NCBI GenBank assembly: GCA_019242435.1
Contig: JAFAVN010000551.1
Location: forward strand, 1-19,842
Reading direction: 5' to 3'
DNA: 19,842 nucleotides
Origin: Verrucomicrobiota bacterium
GTDB lineage: Bacteria > Verrucomicrobiota > Verrucomicrobiia > Chthoniobacterales > JAFAMB01
This document shows, in pieces, positions 7,382 to 14,475 of the stretch; the stretch's first letter is position 1, and each line of letters begins with the position of its first letter. Both the position numbers and the translations under genes were made by a program. The notes under the pieces were generated by a model. That model worked only from the letters and a program-made list of their open reading frames with translations. It was not told the origin of the DNA and searched no databases.

Positions 7382-7990
7382 TAAAAACGGGTTGTGCCGC
7401 TTTTCTTTCGCAATGGTGGTCTCGGGTCCGTGCCCGGGAAGGACTCGGGTCTGTTCGGGGAGTCCAAGTAACTTTGTTCGAATATTCTGGATTAACTCTG
7501 CGTGATTTCCCCCAGGAAGGTCGGTGCGCCCAATGCTCCCCGCGAATAATGCGTCCCCGGCAATCAAGACGTTGCTCTCCGCTGAAAAGAAACACAGGCT
7601 GCCCGGGCAATGACCCGGAACCAACAAGACGTCGAAAGCTATACCCAAAAAGTCCTGTGATTTGCCCTCGGAAATTAGAAAGTCCGGTTCCACCGGCTCG
7701 GTTTCCAAAAAGAATCCAAACTTCCGGAAGAAGGTTGGATCAGTGATTAGCGGAACCGAATCTGCGTGGTAACCGACTCGGCAGCCAAAGCGTCGTTTGA
7801 TCTTGGCTGCGTCGTCGATATGGTCAACATGCCCGTGGGTGATTAATAACAGGTCAGGAGAAATGGCTTGATCCTCCAGCCAATCCAGCGTCCCGGTAGG
7901 TGCATCAAATACAATGGCTCCTCGAGGGGCTTTGACTAGGTACGCGTTTGTGTCGAATATACCGCCAATAAAGGTTTGAAACTCGAACAT
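7379..7990 (-). CDS. Metallo-beta-lactamase-fold hydrolase (glyoxalase II/YcbL-like)
   Basis: This 203-residue soluble enzyme has the full metal site: THGHVDHI (His52, His54, Asp56, His57), GHCPGS (His127), AGDALF (Asp146) and LPGHGPETT (His187). The phrases GSIGRTDLPGG (151-161) and the ending TIAKEKRHNPFL are characteristic of short glyoxalase-II-like/YcbL proteins. These lack the C-terminal helical substrate domain of true glyoxalase II. A binuclear Zn/Fe centre and hydrolysis of a thioester or similar bond are expected; the substrate is not determined by sequence. The start is ATG at 7990, with FQTFIGGIFDTNAYLV following as in relatives. It is divergent from the protease gene and convergent with the fabZ-like gene, so probably monocistronic. 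Confidence 0.9.
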   Translation of the reverse strand: MFEFQTFIGGIFDTNAYLVKAPRGAIVFDAPTGTLDWLEDQAISPDLLLITHGHVDHIDDAAKIKRRFGCRVGYHADSVPLITDPTFFRKFGFFLETEPVEPDFLISEGKSQDFLGIAFDVLLVPGHCPGSLCFFSAESNVLIAGDALFAGSIGRTDLPGGNHAELIQNIRTKLLGLPEQTRVLPGHGPETTIAKEKRHNPFL

Positions 7991-8079
7991 AATCAGGGGA
8001 GACTCCTGGGTCGTCCGCTAAGGCGGCTCGCAAACTTCTCTTCAGCTATATTTCTGTCAATTCGTTGTGTGCTTGCTGC

Positions 8080-10260
8080 ATGAAAATTACTAGAACTGCT
8101 TTTCTCGGACTATCTCTGCTTTTTGCGACTAATTGTAGCATCGGCCAGCTCAAACAGAGCTCGGCAGATTCCCGGCAGATAGCAATCACAGTCGCACGGC
8201 TCCTTGAGCAGGCGCATTACAGCCGCCAGAAATTAGATGACGCGATGGCCCGCAAGATCCTCGACACTTACCTGGAGGATCTGGATTACACCAAGCTTTT
8301 TTTCACTCAGGCCGATATCGATGAGATTTATCGGAAATACGGCGGTACCCTCGATCAAGACCTGATCGTCGGAAATTTGGAACCGGCCAGAGCGATCTAC
8401 GCCCTCTTCAAGACCCGAGTGGCCGACCGGGTAAACAAGATCAGAGATCTGGTAAAACAGGATTACAGTTTTAAGAGCACAAAAACTGTCGCCTTGGATC
8501 GTCACAAAGAACCGTGGCCGGCGAATGCCGCCGAAGCCGACAGCCTGTGGCGGGACCGAATCGAAGGCGAGTTGTTACAGGAAAAGCTCAATAAAGTTGC
8601 GCTCGAGCCGGGTCCGAAGGCGGTACAAAAACGCTACGAGCAACTGTTGAAGAACCTCTCGGAGCGCGACGACAACGATGTCGTGCAACTGTTTCTGAAT
8701 GCCGCCGCTCAAACCTACGATCCTCACTCGGAGTACCTCGGTAAGTCGGACCTTGAGAGCTTCGAGATCAACATGCGCCTCTCGCTCACCGGAATTGGTG
8801 CTGAGCTGAAATCGGAGGATGGATACGCCAAAGTGGAGCGCCTGATTTCGGGTGGACCCGCGCAACTGAGCGGTAAAGTGAGCGTTGGCGACCGGATTGC
8901 AGCCGTCGGCCAGGGCAAGGATGGTTTTACGGATGTTGTCGATTTGAAAATCGACAAGGTTGTGGAGTTGATCCGGGGCAAGAAGGGAACAGTCGTCCGC
9001 TTGCTGATTATTCCGGCCAATACCGCGGATCCGTCGAAGCGGAAAATTGTGGAGCTGGTTCGCGACGACGTTAAATTAACCGAGCAAGAAGCGAAAGCTC
9101 AGTTGATCGAAAAGCCTCTGCCGGACGGCACCACGGAAAAGCTCGGTTGGATTACCCTCCCATCATTCTACCAGGATATGGAGCGGTCCCGTACTGGTAA
9201 GAGCACCTCGCGCGATGTCGCTGCTTTGATCAAAAGATTAGAGCGAGAAGGGATCCAAGGTCTGGTGATTGATCTGCGTCACGATGGTGGCGGTTCTCTT
9301 GACGAGGCGATCAAAATGACCGGCCTTTTCATAAACCAGGGGCCGGTCGTCCAGGTGAAAGATGCCAACGGCGATGTCCAAGTGCTCAAGGACCAAGATC
9401 CAGGCGTCCTCTACAGCGGGCCGTTAGTTGTGTTAACCAATAAGCTCAGTGCTTCGGCCAGCGAGATTTTTGCCGCTGCCTTACAGGATTATGGCCGGGC
9501 CGTGATTGTCGGCGACGCGAGCACGTTTGGAAAAGGCACCGTGCAGACCTTGCTTGAACTAGGCAGGTTTATGCCTCTTCTGGGAGCATCCAGCAATGAT
9601 GCCGGCGCTCTTAAGTTGACCGTCCAAAAGTTTTACCGGGTTGCAGGCGGTTCAACCCAGCTCCGCGGAGTGGTTTCCGATGTCGTGTTACCGTCTCTTA
9701 CGGATAATTCCGAAATTGGAGAGGCATCCTTGGATCATCCGTTACCTTACGACGAGGTCGAGCCTGCCGCGATTGATCTGGCGAATAACCACAAGCCTCT
9801 CTTCCTTGACGACCTCCGCAAACGATCGACTAACCGAGTCGCCCAAGATCCGGCCTTCCAGGACGTTGTCTCGGACATGAAAGTTGTCCGGGATCGCCTA
9901 AAAACAAATCGGGTGTCTCTGAACGAAAAAATCCGTCGAGACGAACTGGATGCCGATAACGATCGGAAGCAGAAGGAGCTTGCTGACGAAAAGAAGATCG
10001 ACTCCCAGCTGCAAGACAAGCATTTCGATCTCACTCTCGCTGACGTAAACAAGCCGCAGCTCAAGCTGTTACCTAGTCCTTTGGCTTCTGCCGATAAAAC
10101 GGCGAAGGCCTCGCCATCACCTGCTGCAGGAGAGGATGCCGGCTCTGTTGAAGACGAGAACGGAACATCCGCCGACGGTGACGCTATTCAGCGCGAAACC
10201 GTCAATATCCTGACTGACCTGGTCGACCTGCAAAAGTCGCCTCGTACGGCAGATCGGTAG
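8080..10260 (+). CDS. prc: Tail-specific (C-terminal processing) periplasmic protease, S41 family
   Basis: A 726-residue protein from ATG at 8080. An upstream in-frame TTG at 8065 would add MCACC before the signal peptide and is unlikely. Residues 1-22 form a Sec signal peptide (MKITRTAFLGLSLLFATNCS). The cysteine there lacks a good lipobox. The order follows E. coli Prc/Tsp: an N-terminal helical domain (about 30-225, with LDYTKLFFTQADID), a PDZ domain (about 233-315, GIGAELKSEDGYAKVERLISGG split by strand turns) and the S41 core. LSASASEIFAA gives catalytic Ser459 and TFGKGTVQ gives Lys485. A DUF3340-like C-terminal part follows, then a Ser/Ala/Asp-rich low-complexity tail (from about 665). 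Prc degrades or trims periplasmic proteins from their C-termini, including peptidoglycan hydrolases. No Shine-Dalgarno site was seen. Confidence 0.93.
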   Translation: MKITRTAFLGLSLLFATNCSIGQLKQSSADSRQIAITVARLLEQAHYSRQKLDDAMARKILDTYLEDLDYTKLFFTQADIDEIYRKYGGTLDQDLIVGNLEPARAIYALFKTRVADRVNKIRDLVKQDYSFKSTKTVALDRHKEPWPANAAEADSLWRDRIEGELLQEKLNKVALEPGPKAVQKRYEQLLKNLSERDDNDVVQLFLNAAAQTYDPHSEYLGKSDLESFEINMRLSLTGIGAELKSEDGYAKVERLISGGPAQLSGKVSVGDRIAAVGQGKDGFTDVVDLKIDKVVELIRGKKGTVVRLLIIPANTADPSKRKIVELVRDDVKLTEQEAKAQLIEKPLPDGTTEKLGWITLPSFYQDMERSRTGKSTSRDVAALIKRLEREGIQGLVIDLRHDGGGSLDEAIKMTGLFINQGPVVQVKDANGDVQVLKDQDPGVLYSGPLVVLTNKLSASASEIFAAALQDYGRAVIVGDASTFGKGTVQTLLELGRFMPLLGASSNDAGALKLTVQKFYRVAGGSTQLRGVVSDVVLPSLTDNSEIGEASLDHPLPYDEVEPAAIDLANNHKPLFLDDLRKRSTNRVAQDPAFQDVVSDMKVVRDRLKTNRVSLNEKIRRDELDADNDRKQKELADEKKIDSQLQDKHFDLTLADVNKPQLKLLPSPLASADKTAKASPSPAAGEDAGSVEDENGTSADGDAIQRETVNILTDLVDLQKSPRTADR

Positions 10261-10266
10261 GAGTTC

Positions 10267-10294
10267 GAATTTCGAATGTAGAATTTCGAAGAGG
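10267..10294 (+). repeat. Heptad-periodic intergenic repeat array B (left half of inverted pair)
   Basis: Four consecutive 7-base units begin with GAA: GAATTTC (10267), GAATGTA (10274), GAATTTC (10281) and GAAGAGG (10288). The array starts only 6 bases after the protease stop codon. Its last 15 bases (10281-10295) are exactly complementary to 10325-10339. Confidence 0.65.
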
Positions 10295-10339
10295 GGTATC
10301 CTGTCCGTCTACCGGTGGCTCACGCCCTCTTCGAAATTC
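10281..10339. terminator. Perfect 15-bp inverted repeat between convergent genes
   Basis: Left arm 10281-10295 (GAATTTCGAAGAGGG) and right arm 10325-10339 (CCCTCTTCGAAATTC) are perfect reverse complements around a 29-base loop. TCGAA at 10272-10276 can extend the pairing after a short mismatch with TTCGA at 10344-10348. The position, between the ends of the protease gene and hisA, suits a bidirectional terminator. There is no T-tract, and the arms are parts of two facing heptad arrays, so it may instead be a mobile or structural repeat. Confidence 0.5.
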
Positions 10340-10367
10340 GAGCTTCGACCTTCTAAATTCCAGGCTC
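10326..10367 (-). repeat. Heptad-periodic intergenic repeat array C (right half of inverted pair)
   Basis: Six 7-base units, read on the minus strand from 10367, are GAGCCTG, GAATTTA, GAAGGTC, GAAGCTC, GAATTTC and GAAGAGG. The phase is exact throughout. The array ends 6 bases before the hisA stop and faces array B. Confidence 0.65.
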
Positions 10368-10373
10368 TAGCCC

Positions 10374-11120
10374 TTAGACCGCCCCACGGGCATCCGACGC
10401 CGCATTGGCCACTGCCACCGCTTCACTCAGATCCACGGTACCATCAAAGAGCGCCTTGCCAATAATCGTCCCATAGAGTCCCGGGATAGCCGCCAGCCTT
10501 TTCACGTCATCAATGGTGGCGACGCCTCCACTCGCAATGACTTGGCATTTTGTCTGGTCTAGAACCGCTTCCAGCATGCCAAAGCTTGGCCCTGATAACA
10601 TCCCGTCCGTCGCGATGTCTGTGAAAGTGATCGTGTCGGCACCGGCGTCCTGTACCCGCCGGATGAAATCGATGGCGTTCAGGTGAGTGACTTCGGCCCA
10701 GCCTTTGACCGCCACTTTGCCGTCCTTGGCGTCCACACCCACGGCGACCGCTTCTCCGCCAAAGCGAACAACCAGATCACGCACAAATGTCGGATCCTCG
10801 ACCGCTTTGGTCCCGACTACCACCCGGCTCGCTCCTGCTTTCAAAAGAGTCTCTGCTGCCGGCAAGGAGCGAACTCCGCCTCCCACCTCGACCGGGATAT
10901 TAAGTGAACTGACGAGTCGCTTGATCAGATCGAAGTGCCGCTGTTCTCCAGTGAAGGCCGCCTCCAGGTCGACCACATGAAGATAATTGGCTCCTTCTTC
11001 TTCCCAACGCGTAGCATAAAAAAGCGGGTCCTCAGGGTAAACAGTCTTTTGATCCAATTTCCCTTGGCGAAGACGCACCACTTGACCCTGGAACAAGTCG
11101 ATGGCAGGCAAGATAATCAT
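10374..11120 (-). CDS. hisA: Phosphoribosylformimino-5-aminoimidazole carboxamide ribotide isomerase (HisA)
   Basis: This 248-residue TIM barrel opens MIILPAIDLFQGQVVRL, with catalytic Asp8. The second catalytic residue is Asp130 in GVDAKDGKVAVKGW. Phosphate-binding segments are EVGGGVRS (78-85), TDIATDGMLSGP (167-178) and ASGGV. HisA performs the Amadori isomerisation of ProFAR to PRFAR, the step before HisHF. The GDGK-like loop and full-length second half argue for HisA over the homologous HisF. Its ATG overlaps the hisH stop by one base (TGATG), so translation is coupled. It is the last gene of the visible hisB-hisH-hisA unit, and hisF does not follow. PriA-type dual activity (with TrpF) cannot be excluded from sequence alone. 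Confidence 0.96.
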   Translation of the reverse strand: MIILPAIDLFQGQVVRLRQGKLDQKTVYPEDPLFYATRWEEEGANYLHVVDLEAAFTGEQRHFDLIKRLVSSLNIPVEVGGGVRSLPAAETLLKAGASRVVVGTKAVEDPTFVRDLVVRFGGEAVAVGVDAKDGKVAVKGWAEVTHLNAIDFIRRVQDAGADTITFTDIATDGMLSGPSFGMLEAVLDQTKCQVIASGGVATIDDVKRLAAIPGLYGTIIGKALFDGTVDLSEAVAVANAASDARGAV

Positions 11121-11743
11121 CAGAGTGTTGCTAGAAATTGACGCAGCAATGTTAAGCCAGTCTCCTGGCTCTTTTCCGGGTGAAATTGGGTTGCCAGCAA
11201 GCTGCTGGTACCAATAGCAGCGGCGAAGTGTGTCTCATACTCCGCGTAACCCACTACGAGCTTCGAATCTTCCGGTATTGGGTAATAGGAGTGAACAAAA
11301 TAAAAGAACGGCTTTTCCGGTAACCCCGGGTATAAGTCTCGGGCGCTATCAGTCCAGACTACCGAATTCCAGCCGATCTGAGGAACTTTCACCGATTCTT
11401 CATTGAATCTGCGGACTTTCCCTTTGAATAGGCCGAGCCCGCTAATGTCGGGAGATTCTTCACTGGTTTCAAAGAGGAGTTGATAACCAAGACAGATTCC
11501 GAGGAAGCGTTTCTCTTGTTCGAGCCACTCCCGAATAGGCGCAAATAGTTGGCGTTTCTGAAGCTGACGAACAGAATCGCCGAACGCCCCTACGCCGGGC
11601 AATACCAGGGCATCGAGTCCGGCGGCAATGGGGCCTTGTTCAAGCCGATGGACCTGCGCTCCCACCGCTTCCAGCGCTTTACTGACACTCCGCAGATTGC
11701 CGGAGCCATAATCAACCAGACCTACTGTTGGTTTTACTTTCAC
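11120..11743 (-). CDS. hisH: Imidazole glycerol phosphate synthase, glutaminase subunit (HisH)
   Basis: A 207-residue class I glutamine amidotransferase. GTG at 11743 is chosen as start. It forms a GTGA overlap with the hisB stop, and the protein then begins VKVKPTVGLVDYGSGNLRSV like other HisH proteins; a longer frame to 11800 would lie inside hisB. The triad is Cys84 (FLGICLGYQLLF), His188 and Glu190 (TQFHPEKS). PGVGAFGD (49-56), the oxyanion-hole segment, and QIGWNS (122-127) are present. HisH supplies ammonia from glutamine to HisF, giving IGP and AICAR. hisF is absent from this window and must be encoded elsewhere. Both ends overlap neighbouring genes, so the three his genes form a tightly coupled operon. 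Confidence 0.95.
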   Translation of the reverse strand: MKVKPTVGLVDYGSGNLRSVSKALEAVGAQVHRLEQGPIAAGLDALVLPGVGAFGDSVRQLQKRQLFAPIREWLEQEKRFLGICLGYQLLFETSEESPDISGLGLFKGKVRRFNEESVKVPQIGWNSVVWTDSARDLYPGLPEKPFFYFVHSYYPIPEDSKLVVGYAEYETHFAAAIGTSSLLATQFHPEKSQETGLTLLRQFLATL

Positions 11744-12336
11744 ACCGCCAATTTTCCTTTGGAACTGGGTACTCCGGTAACCCGCGAATCTATCTGGCAA
11801 GCCATGTCCAAAGCTTTTGCCAGGCCCTTGAAAATGGCCTCGGCGATGTGATGGCTGTTTCGGCCATATTCCACCTGGACGTGCAGGTTCATGGCGGAAG
11901 CCATGGCAAATGCCCGCAAAAATTCTTCAACTAGGGAGAAATCGAACGTACCGATTGGTCCCACCGGCATTGGTACTCGGAACTCAATAAAGGGCCGGCC
12001 ACTGAGGTCCAGAGCCACTTGAACCAGAGTTTCGTCCATCGGCAGTCTAGCCCAGCCATAGCGCTTGATACCGGTCTTGTCGCCCAGTGCCGTTGCCAAA
12101 GCTTGACCGAGAACGATCCCGGTGTCTTCGACGGTGTGATGTAAGTCGACCGCCAAATCCCCGCCAGCGGCAATCTTCAGGTCAATGAGACTATGTTTCG
12201 CTAGAAGAATCAGCATGTGATCGAAGAACGGAATACCCGTACTAATATCCGCATGCCCTGATCCATCGATCAGAAGCTCGACATTCACTGATGTCTCCGC
12301 TGTTTCTCGGAACCGTGAGGCTCGGCGCTGATTCAT
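11740..12336 (-). CDS. hisB: Imidazoleglycerol-phosphate dehydratase (HisB, monofunctional)
   Basis: This 198-residue enzyme converts IGP to imidazole-acetol phosphate. It contains both metal-binding repeats: FFDHML (His40) with DLHHTVEDTGI (His66, His67, Glu70), and the second copy SHHIAEAIFKGLAKAL (His162, His163, Glu166). The C-terminal SSKG motif (191-194) is also present. Length is right for the stand-alone enzyme; there is no N-terminal histidinol-phosphatase domain as in E. coli HisB. ATG at 12336 is preceded by AAAGG, very close to the start. It is the first gene of hisB-hisH-hisA. The upstream spacer on its 5' side also holds heptad array D and the head of the divergent tetR operon. 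Confidence 0.96.
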   Translation of the reverse strand: MNQRRASRFRETAETSVNVELLIDGSGHADISTGIPFFDHMLILLAKHSLIDLKIAAGGDLAVDLHHTVEDTGIVLGQALATALGDKTGIKRYGWARLPMDETLVQVALDLSGRPFIEFRVPMPVGPIGTFDFSLVEEFLRAFAMASAMNLHVQVEYGRNSHHIAEAIFKGLAKALDMACQIDSRVTGVPSSKGKLAV

Positions 12337-12363
12337 AACCTTTAAGCCTTATAGCACAACGGG

Positions 12364-12405
12364 TTGGCGGTTCACAGTTCACAGTTGACGGTTCGTTCTT
12401 GGCGA
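12364..12405. repeat. Heptad-periodic intergenic repeat array D
   Basis: Six 7-base units begin with TT: TTGGCGG (12364), TTCACAG (12371), TTCACAG (12378), TTGACGG (12385), TTCGTTC (12392) and TTGGCGA (12399). On the other strand the units end in GAA or CAA. The array lies 28 bases upstream of the hisB start, in the divergent hisB/tetR spacer. Confidence 0.6.
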
Positions 12406-12504
12406 AAGCCCAAGCCATTTACGGGCAAGGCACTATTCCTGCGCTTCCCAGCCCACGCCAAATTGTCACCTATCGTTCCAGGGCTGCGCGGTTTTTCGGG
12501 CACG

Positions 12505-12524
12505 ATGCAAGCGAGCACTTGCAT
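12505..12524. promoter_or_regulatory. Operator-like inverted repeat O1 upstream of tetR
   Basis: ATGCAAG (12505-12511), a 6-base spacer and CTTGCAT (12518-12524) form a perfect inverted repeat. The same layout recurs 33 bp downstream, about three helical turns away. The size and symmetry suit binding by a TetR-family dimer, most likely the product of the adjacent gene. Confidence 0.5.
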
Positions 12525-12537
12525 TCACTGAATATAC

Positions 12538-12557
12538 ATGTAAGTACTTACTTGCAT
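12538..12557. promoter_or_regulatory. Operator-like inverted repeat O2 overlapping the tetR start
   Basis: ATGTAAG (12538-12544), a 6-base spacer and CTTGCAT (12551-12557) repeat the O1 pattern with one changed base. The core GTAAGTACTTAC (12540-12551) is a perfect 12-base palindrome, of a kind common for AcrR/TetR operators. It overlaps the tetR start codon at 12556. TATACA at 12533-12538 could be a -10 element, but no good -35 was found. Binding here should repress tetR-emrA-emrB. Confidence 0.55.
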
Positions 12558-13182
12558 GGATTCTCCAGAGTTGACTTCTAAGCCGTTAAAATCTCAACCT
12601 AGCTCGGTCGATCTCACCAGAAAACGGATTCTGGCTGCCGCCGAGCTCGTGTTTTCGAGAGACGGCTTTCAAGGCGCAACCACCAGAGAGATCGCGCGAG
12701 AGGCGGCCGTTAATGAAGTGACGCTTTTTCGGCATTTTCGTACCCGGGATGAGCTTGTCCAAGCCACCCTGGAACATGGGTGTGCGGCCTATGACGCCTT
12801 GATTAGGCCGGATGAGGTCTGGGAGAGCGACTTGCGCGGTCGTTTGGAGATTTTTGTGCGCGAGTTGTACGCCATTGTCCGCCATAAGGAAGCAATCGTG
12901 CGAGCATTCATCAGCGAAGCTCGGGTCCTGCCCGAAACAACGCGCAAAACTCTGCAGGAATTTATGCTCAAACGGAAGGCGAGTTTTGTTACCCGATTGC
13001 AACAAGCTCAAAAGGCCGGGCTCGTCCGAAAGGATGTAGACCTTTCCGCAGCGGCCGATTTTATTCGGGATTCAATTCATAGCGCAATGCTCCGGCACAC
13101 CGCCTACGGCACCGGTCCGGAACAAGTAGCTTCTCATCTGAGCAGTGTAACCGAGATTTTTTACCAAGGGATTAAGGCCTGA
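12556..13182 (+). CDS. TetR/AcrR-family transcriptional repressor
   Basis: This 208-residue protein has a typical TetR N-terminal DNA-binding domain: TRKRILAAAELVFSRDGFQGATTREIAREAAVNEVTLFRHF runs over about residues 22-62 (shown by its ends LTRKRIL and LFRHF), with the helix-turn-helix at about 42-62. The C-terminal part (70-208) is the ligand-binding, dimerising domain and ends in the usual FYQGI helix. It is the first gene of an operon with the EmrA- and EmrB-like genes (18-base gap to the next). Two matching inverted repeats lie at its 5' end, so it probably represses its own operon and is released by a pump substrate. The inducer is unknown. ATG at 12556 overlaps O2; TTG at 12571 is an alternative start. 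Confidence 0.92.
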   Translation: MDSPELTSKPLKSQPSSVDLTRKRILAAAELVFSRDGFQGATTREIAREAAVNEVTLFRHFRTRDELVQATLEHGCAAYDALIRPDEVWESDLRGRLEIFVRELYAIVRHKEAIVRAFISEARVLPETTRKTLQEFMLKRKASFVTRLQQAQKAGLVRKDVDLSAAADFIRDSIHSAMLRHTAYGTGPEQVASHLSSVTEIFYQGIKA

Positions 13183-13200
13183 CCAAAACGGATTTTAGCT

Positions 13201-14469
13201 ATGGCACAAACGGTACAAGAGGATTATCGAAAGGCGACCGAGGCTCCTGCCCAGGATTGGCCGAAGAACCGCGGCAAGATCTCGCTTCGAGAACGCCTCG
13301 GCCGGCGCTTCGTTCCGACGATGGCGGCGATGGGAGTGATCTTTGTCATCGTCCTAGGTGGGCTCTATTTCTTTGCGGTAGCGGCCAGTCACGAGTCGAC
13401 GGACGACGCTTTCATTGCGGCCAATTCGGTGCAGGTCGCGCCGAAGATTTCTGGTAGAATCGAGAAAGTCTTCGTTACGGACAATCAGCTGGTGAAACAG
13501 GGAGACCCGTTGGTGCAAATTGATCCGCGGGACTATGACGCACAGTTGAAACAGAAGCAGGCCGCCTTGGATAGCGCGAAAGCTGAGGCGGCGTCGGCCC
13601 GGGCAGCGGTTGACCAGCAGATCGCCAACGTGAACAGCCTCCAGGCGACCTTGGAGCAGGATAAAGCCGACCAGGCGGCCTCTCAGGCTCAGGCTGACCA
13701 AACGGCCGATGATTTGCGGCGAGAGCAAAATCTCTACAATACGCACGTCGTCTCGATTCAAGACCTCATGCATGGCCAGGTGGCGAATCGCTCTGCTCAG
13801 GCTAACCTTGAATCCGCCAAGAAGAAGGTTTCGGCAGCAGAAGCCCAGGTCGCCGAGGGTGAAGCGCAGGTCCGGACATACGAGGCGGTCGTTCAATATG
13901 TCCTGGCCCAACAAGAGCAAAATCAGGCTAGTTTAGAGTCAGCTCAGCTCAACCAGTCGTACACAAAAGTTTTCGCTCCAATGTCGGGCCGGGTGACTCG
14001 TAAATCGGTTCAGCCGGGAGACTATGTCCAGGTGGGGCAGGCACTTCTTGCCTTGGTGCCGTCGGACATTTACGTGACGGCCAACTTCAAAGAAAACCAG
14101 CTTCGCCTGATGCGTCCTGATCAGCCGGTTGAAATCTCGGTCGATGCGCTCGGTGGCCGCAAATTCAAAGGACACGTCGATAGTATCCAGATGGGAAGCG
14201 GCGCGGCGTTCAGCCTTCTGCCTCCGGAGAACGCAACCGGGAACTACGTTAAGGTCGTACAACGGACTCCCGTTAAGATCTTGTTCGATAAGGTACCGGA
14301 TGTGGGCTTACCGCTAGGACCGGGAGAATCAGTCGTACCCACGGTTAAGGTCCAGGATTTCCGTTATTCTGGTCTCGATTTGATGATTGTCTCCGCCTTC
14401 ACGGGGCTAGCCATTCTGGGCGTGCTCTGGTGGGGGACGCGGCCACCGAAAAAGAAAAATTCGGCCTAG
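13201..14469 (+). CDS. EmrA-like membrane fusion protein (HlyD family) with an extra C-terminal membrane helix
   Basis: This 422-residue periplasmic adaptor has an N-terminal anchor at about 38-62, then STDDAFIAANSVQVAPKISG (66-85), the classic EmrA entry strand. A lipoyl half (VFVTDNQLVKQGDPLVQIDP) comes next, followed by a long Ala/Gln-rich coiled-coil hairpin (about 112-250). The second lipoyl half follows (APMSGRVTRKSVQPGDYVQVGQ), then a beta-barrel domain (VTANFKENQL). EmrA proteins connect an inner-membrane MFS pump to an outer-membrane TolC channel. Unusually, the C-terminus carries a second hydrophobic segment, MIVSAFTGLAILGVLWWG (395-412), followed by a basic tail, RPPKKKNSA. Typical EmrA proteins end after the barrel. 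The stop is 6 bases before the emrB-like gene. No TolC gene is present here. Confidence 0.92.
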   Translation: MAQTVQEDYRKATEAPAQDWPKNRGKISLRERLGRRFVPTMAAMGVIFVIVLGGLYFFAVAASHESTDDAFIAANSVQVAPKISGRIEKVFVTDNQLVKQGDPLVQIDPRDYDAQLKQKQAALDSAKAEAASARAAVDQQIANVNSLQATLEQDKADQAASQAQADQTADDLRREQNLYNTHVVSIQDLMHGQVANRSAQANLESAKKKVSAAEAQVAEGEAQVRTYEAVVQYVLAQQEQNQASLESAQLNQSYTKVFAPMSGRVTRKSVQPGDYVQVGQALLALVPSDIYVTANFKENQLRLMRPDQPVEISVDALGGRKFKGHVDSIQMGSGAAFSLLPPENATGNYVKVVQRTPVKILFDKVPDVGLPLGPGESVVPTVKVQDFRYSGLDLMIVSAFTGLAILGVLWWGTRPPKKKNSA

Positions 14470-14475
14470 TTTATC

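Noticed and set aside
8065..8079. TTG start giving MCACC before the protease signal peptide
   Set aside because: The signal peptide begins properly at ATG 8080 (MKITR); the extension adds three cysteines and does not fit a signal peptide n-region.
12364..12405. Array D as a CRISPR remnant or regulator site
   Set aside because: The unit is only 7 bases with no spacers, so it is not CRISPR; no symmetry typical of an operator.
13354..13920. 188-codon minus-strand frame inside the EmrA-like gene
   Set aside because: Antisense of the coiled-coil coding region, rich in Leu/Arg and without a recognisable domain.
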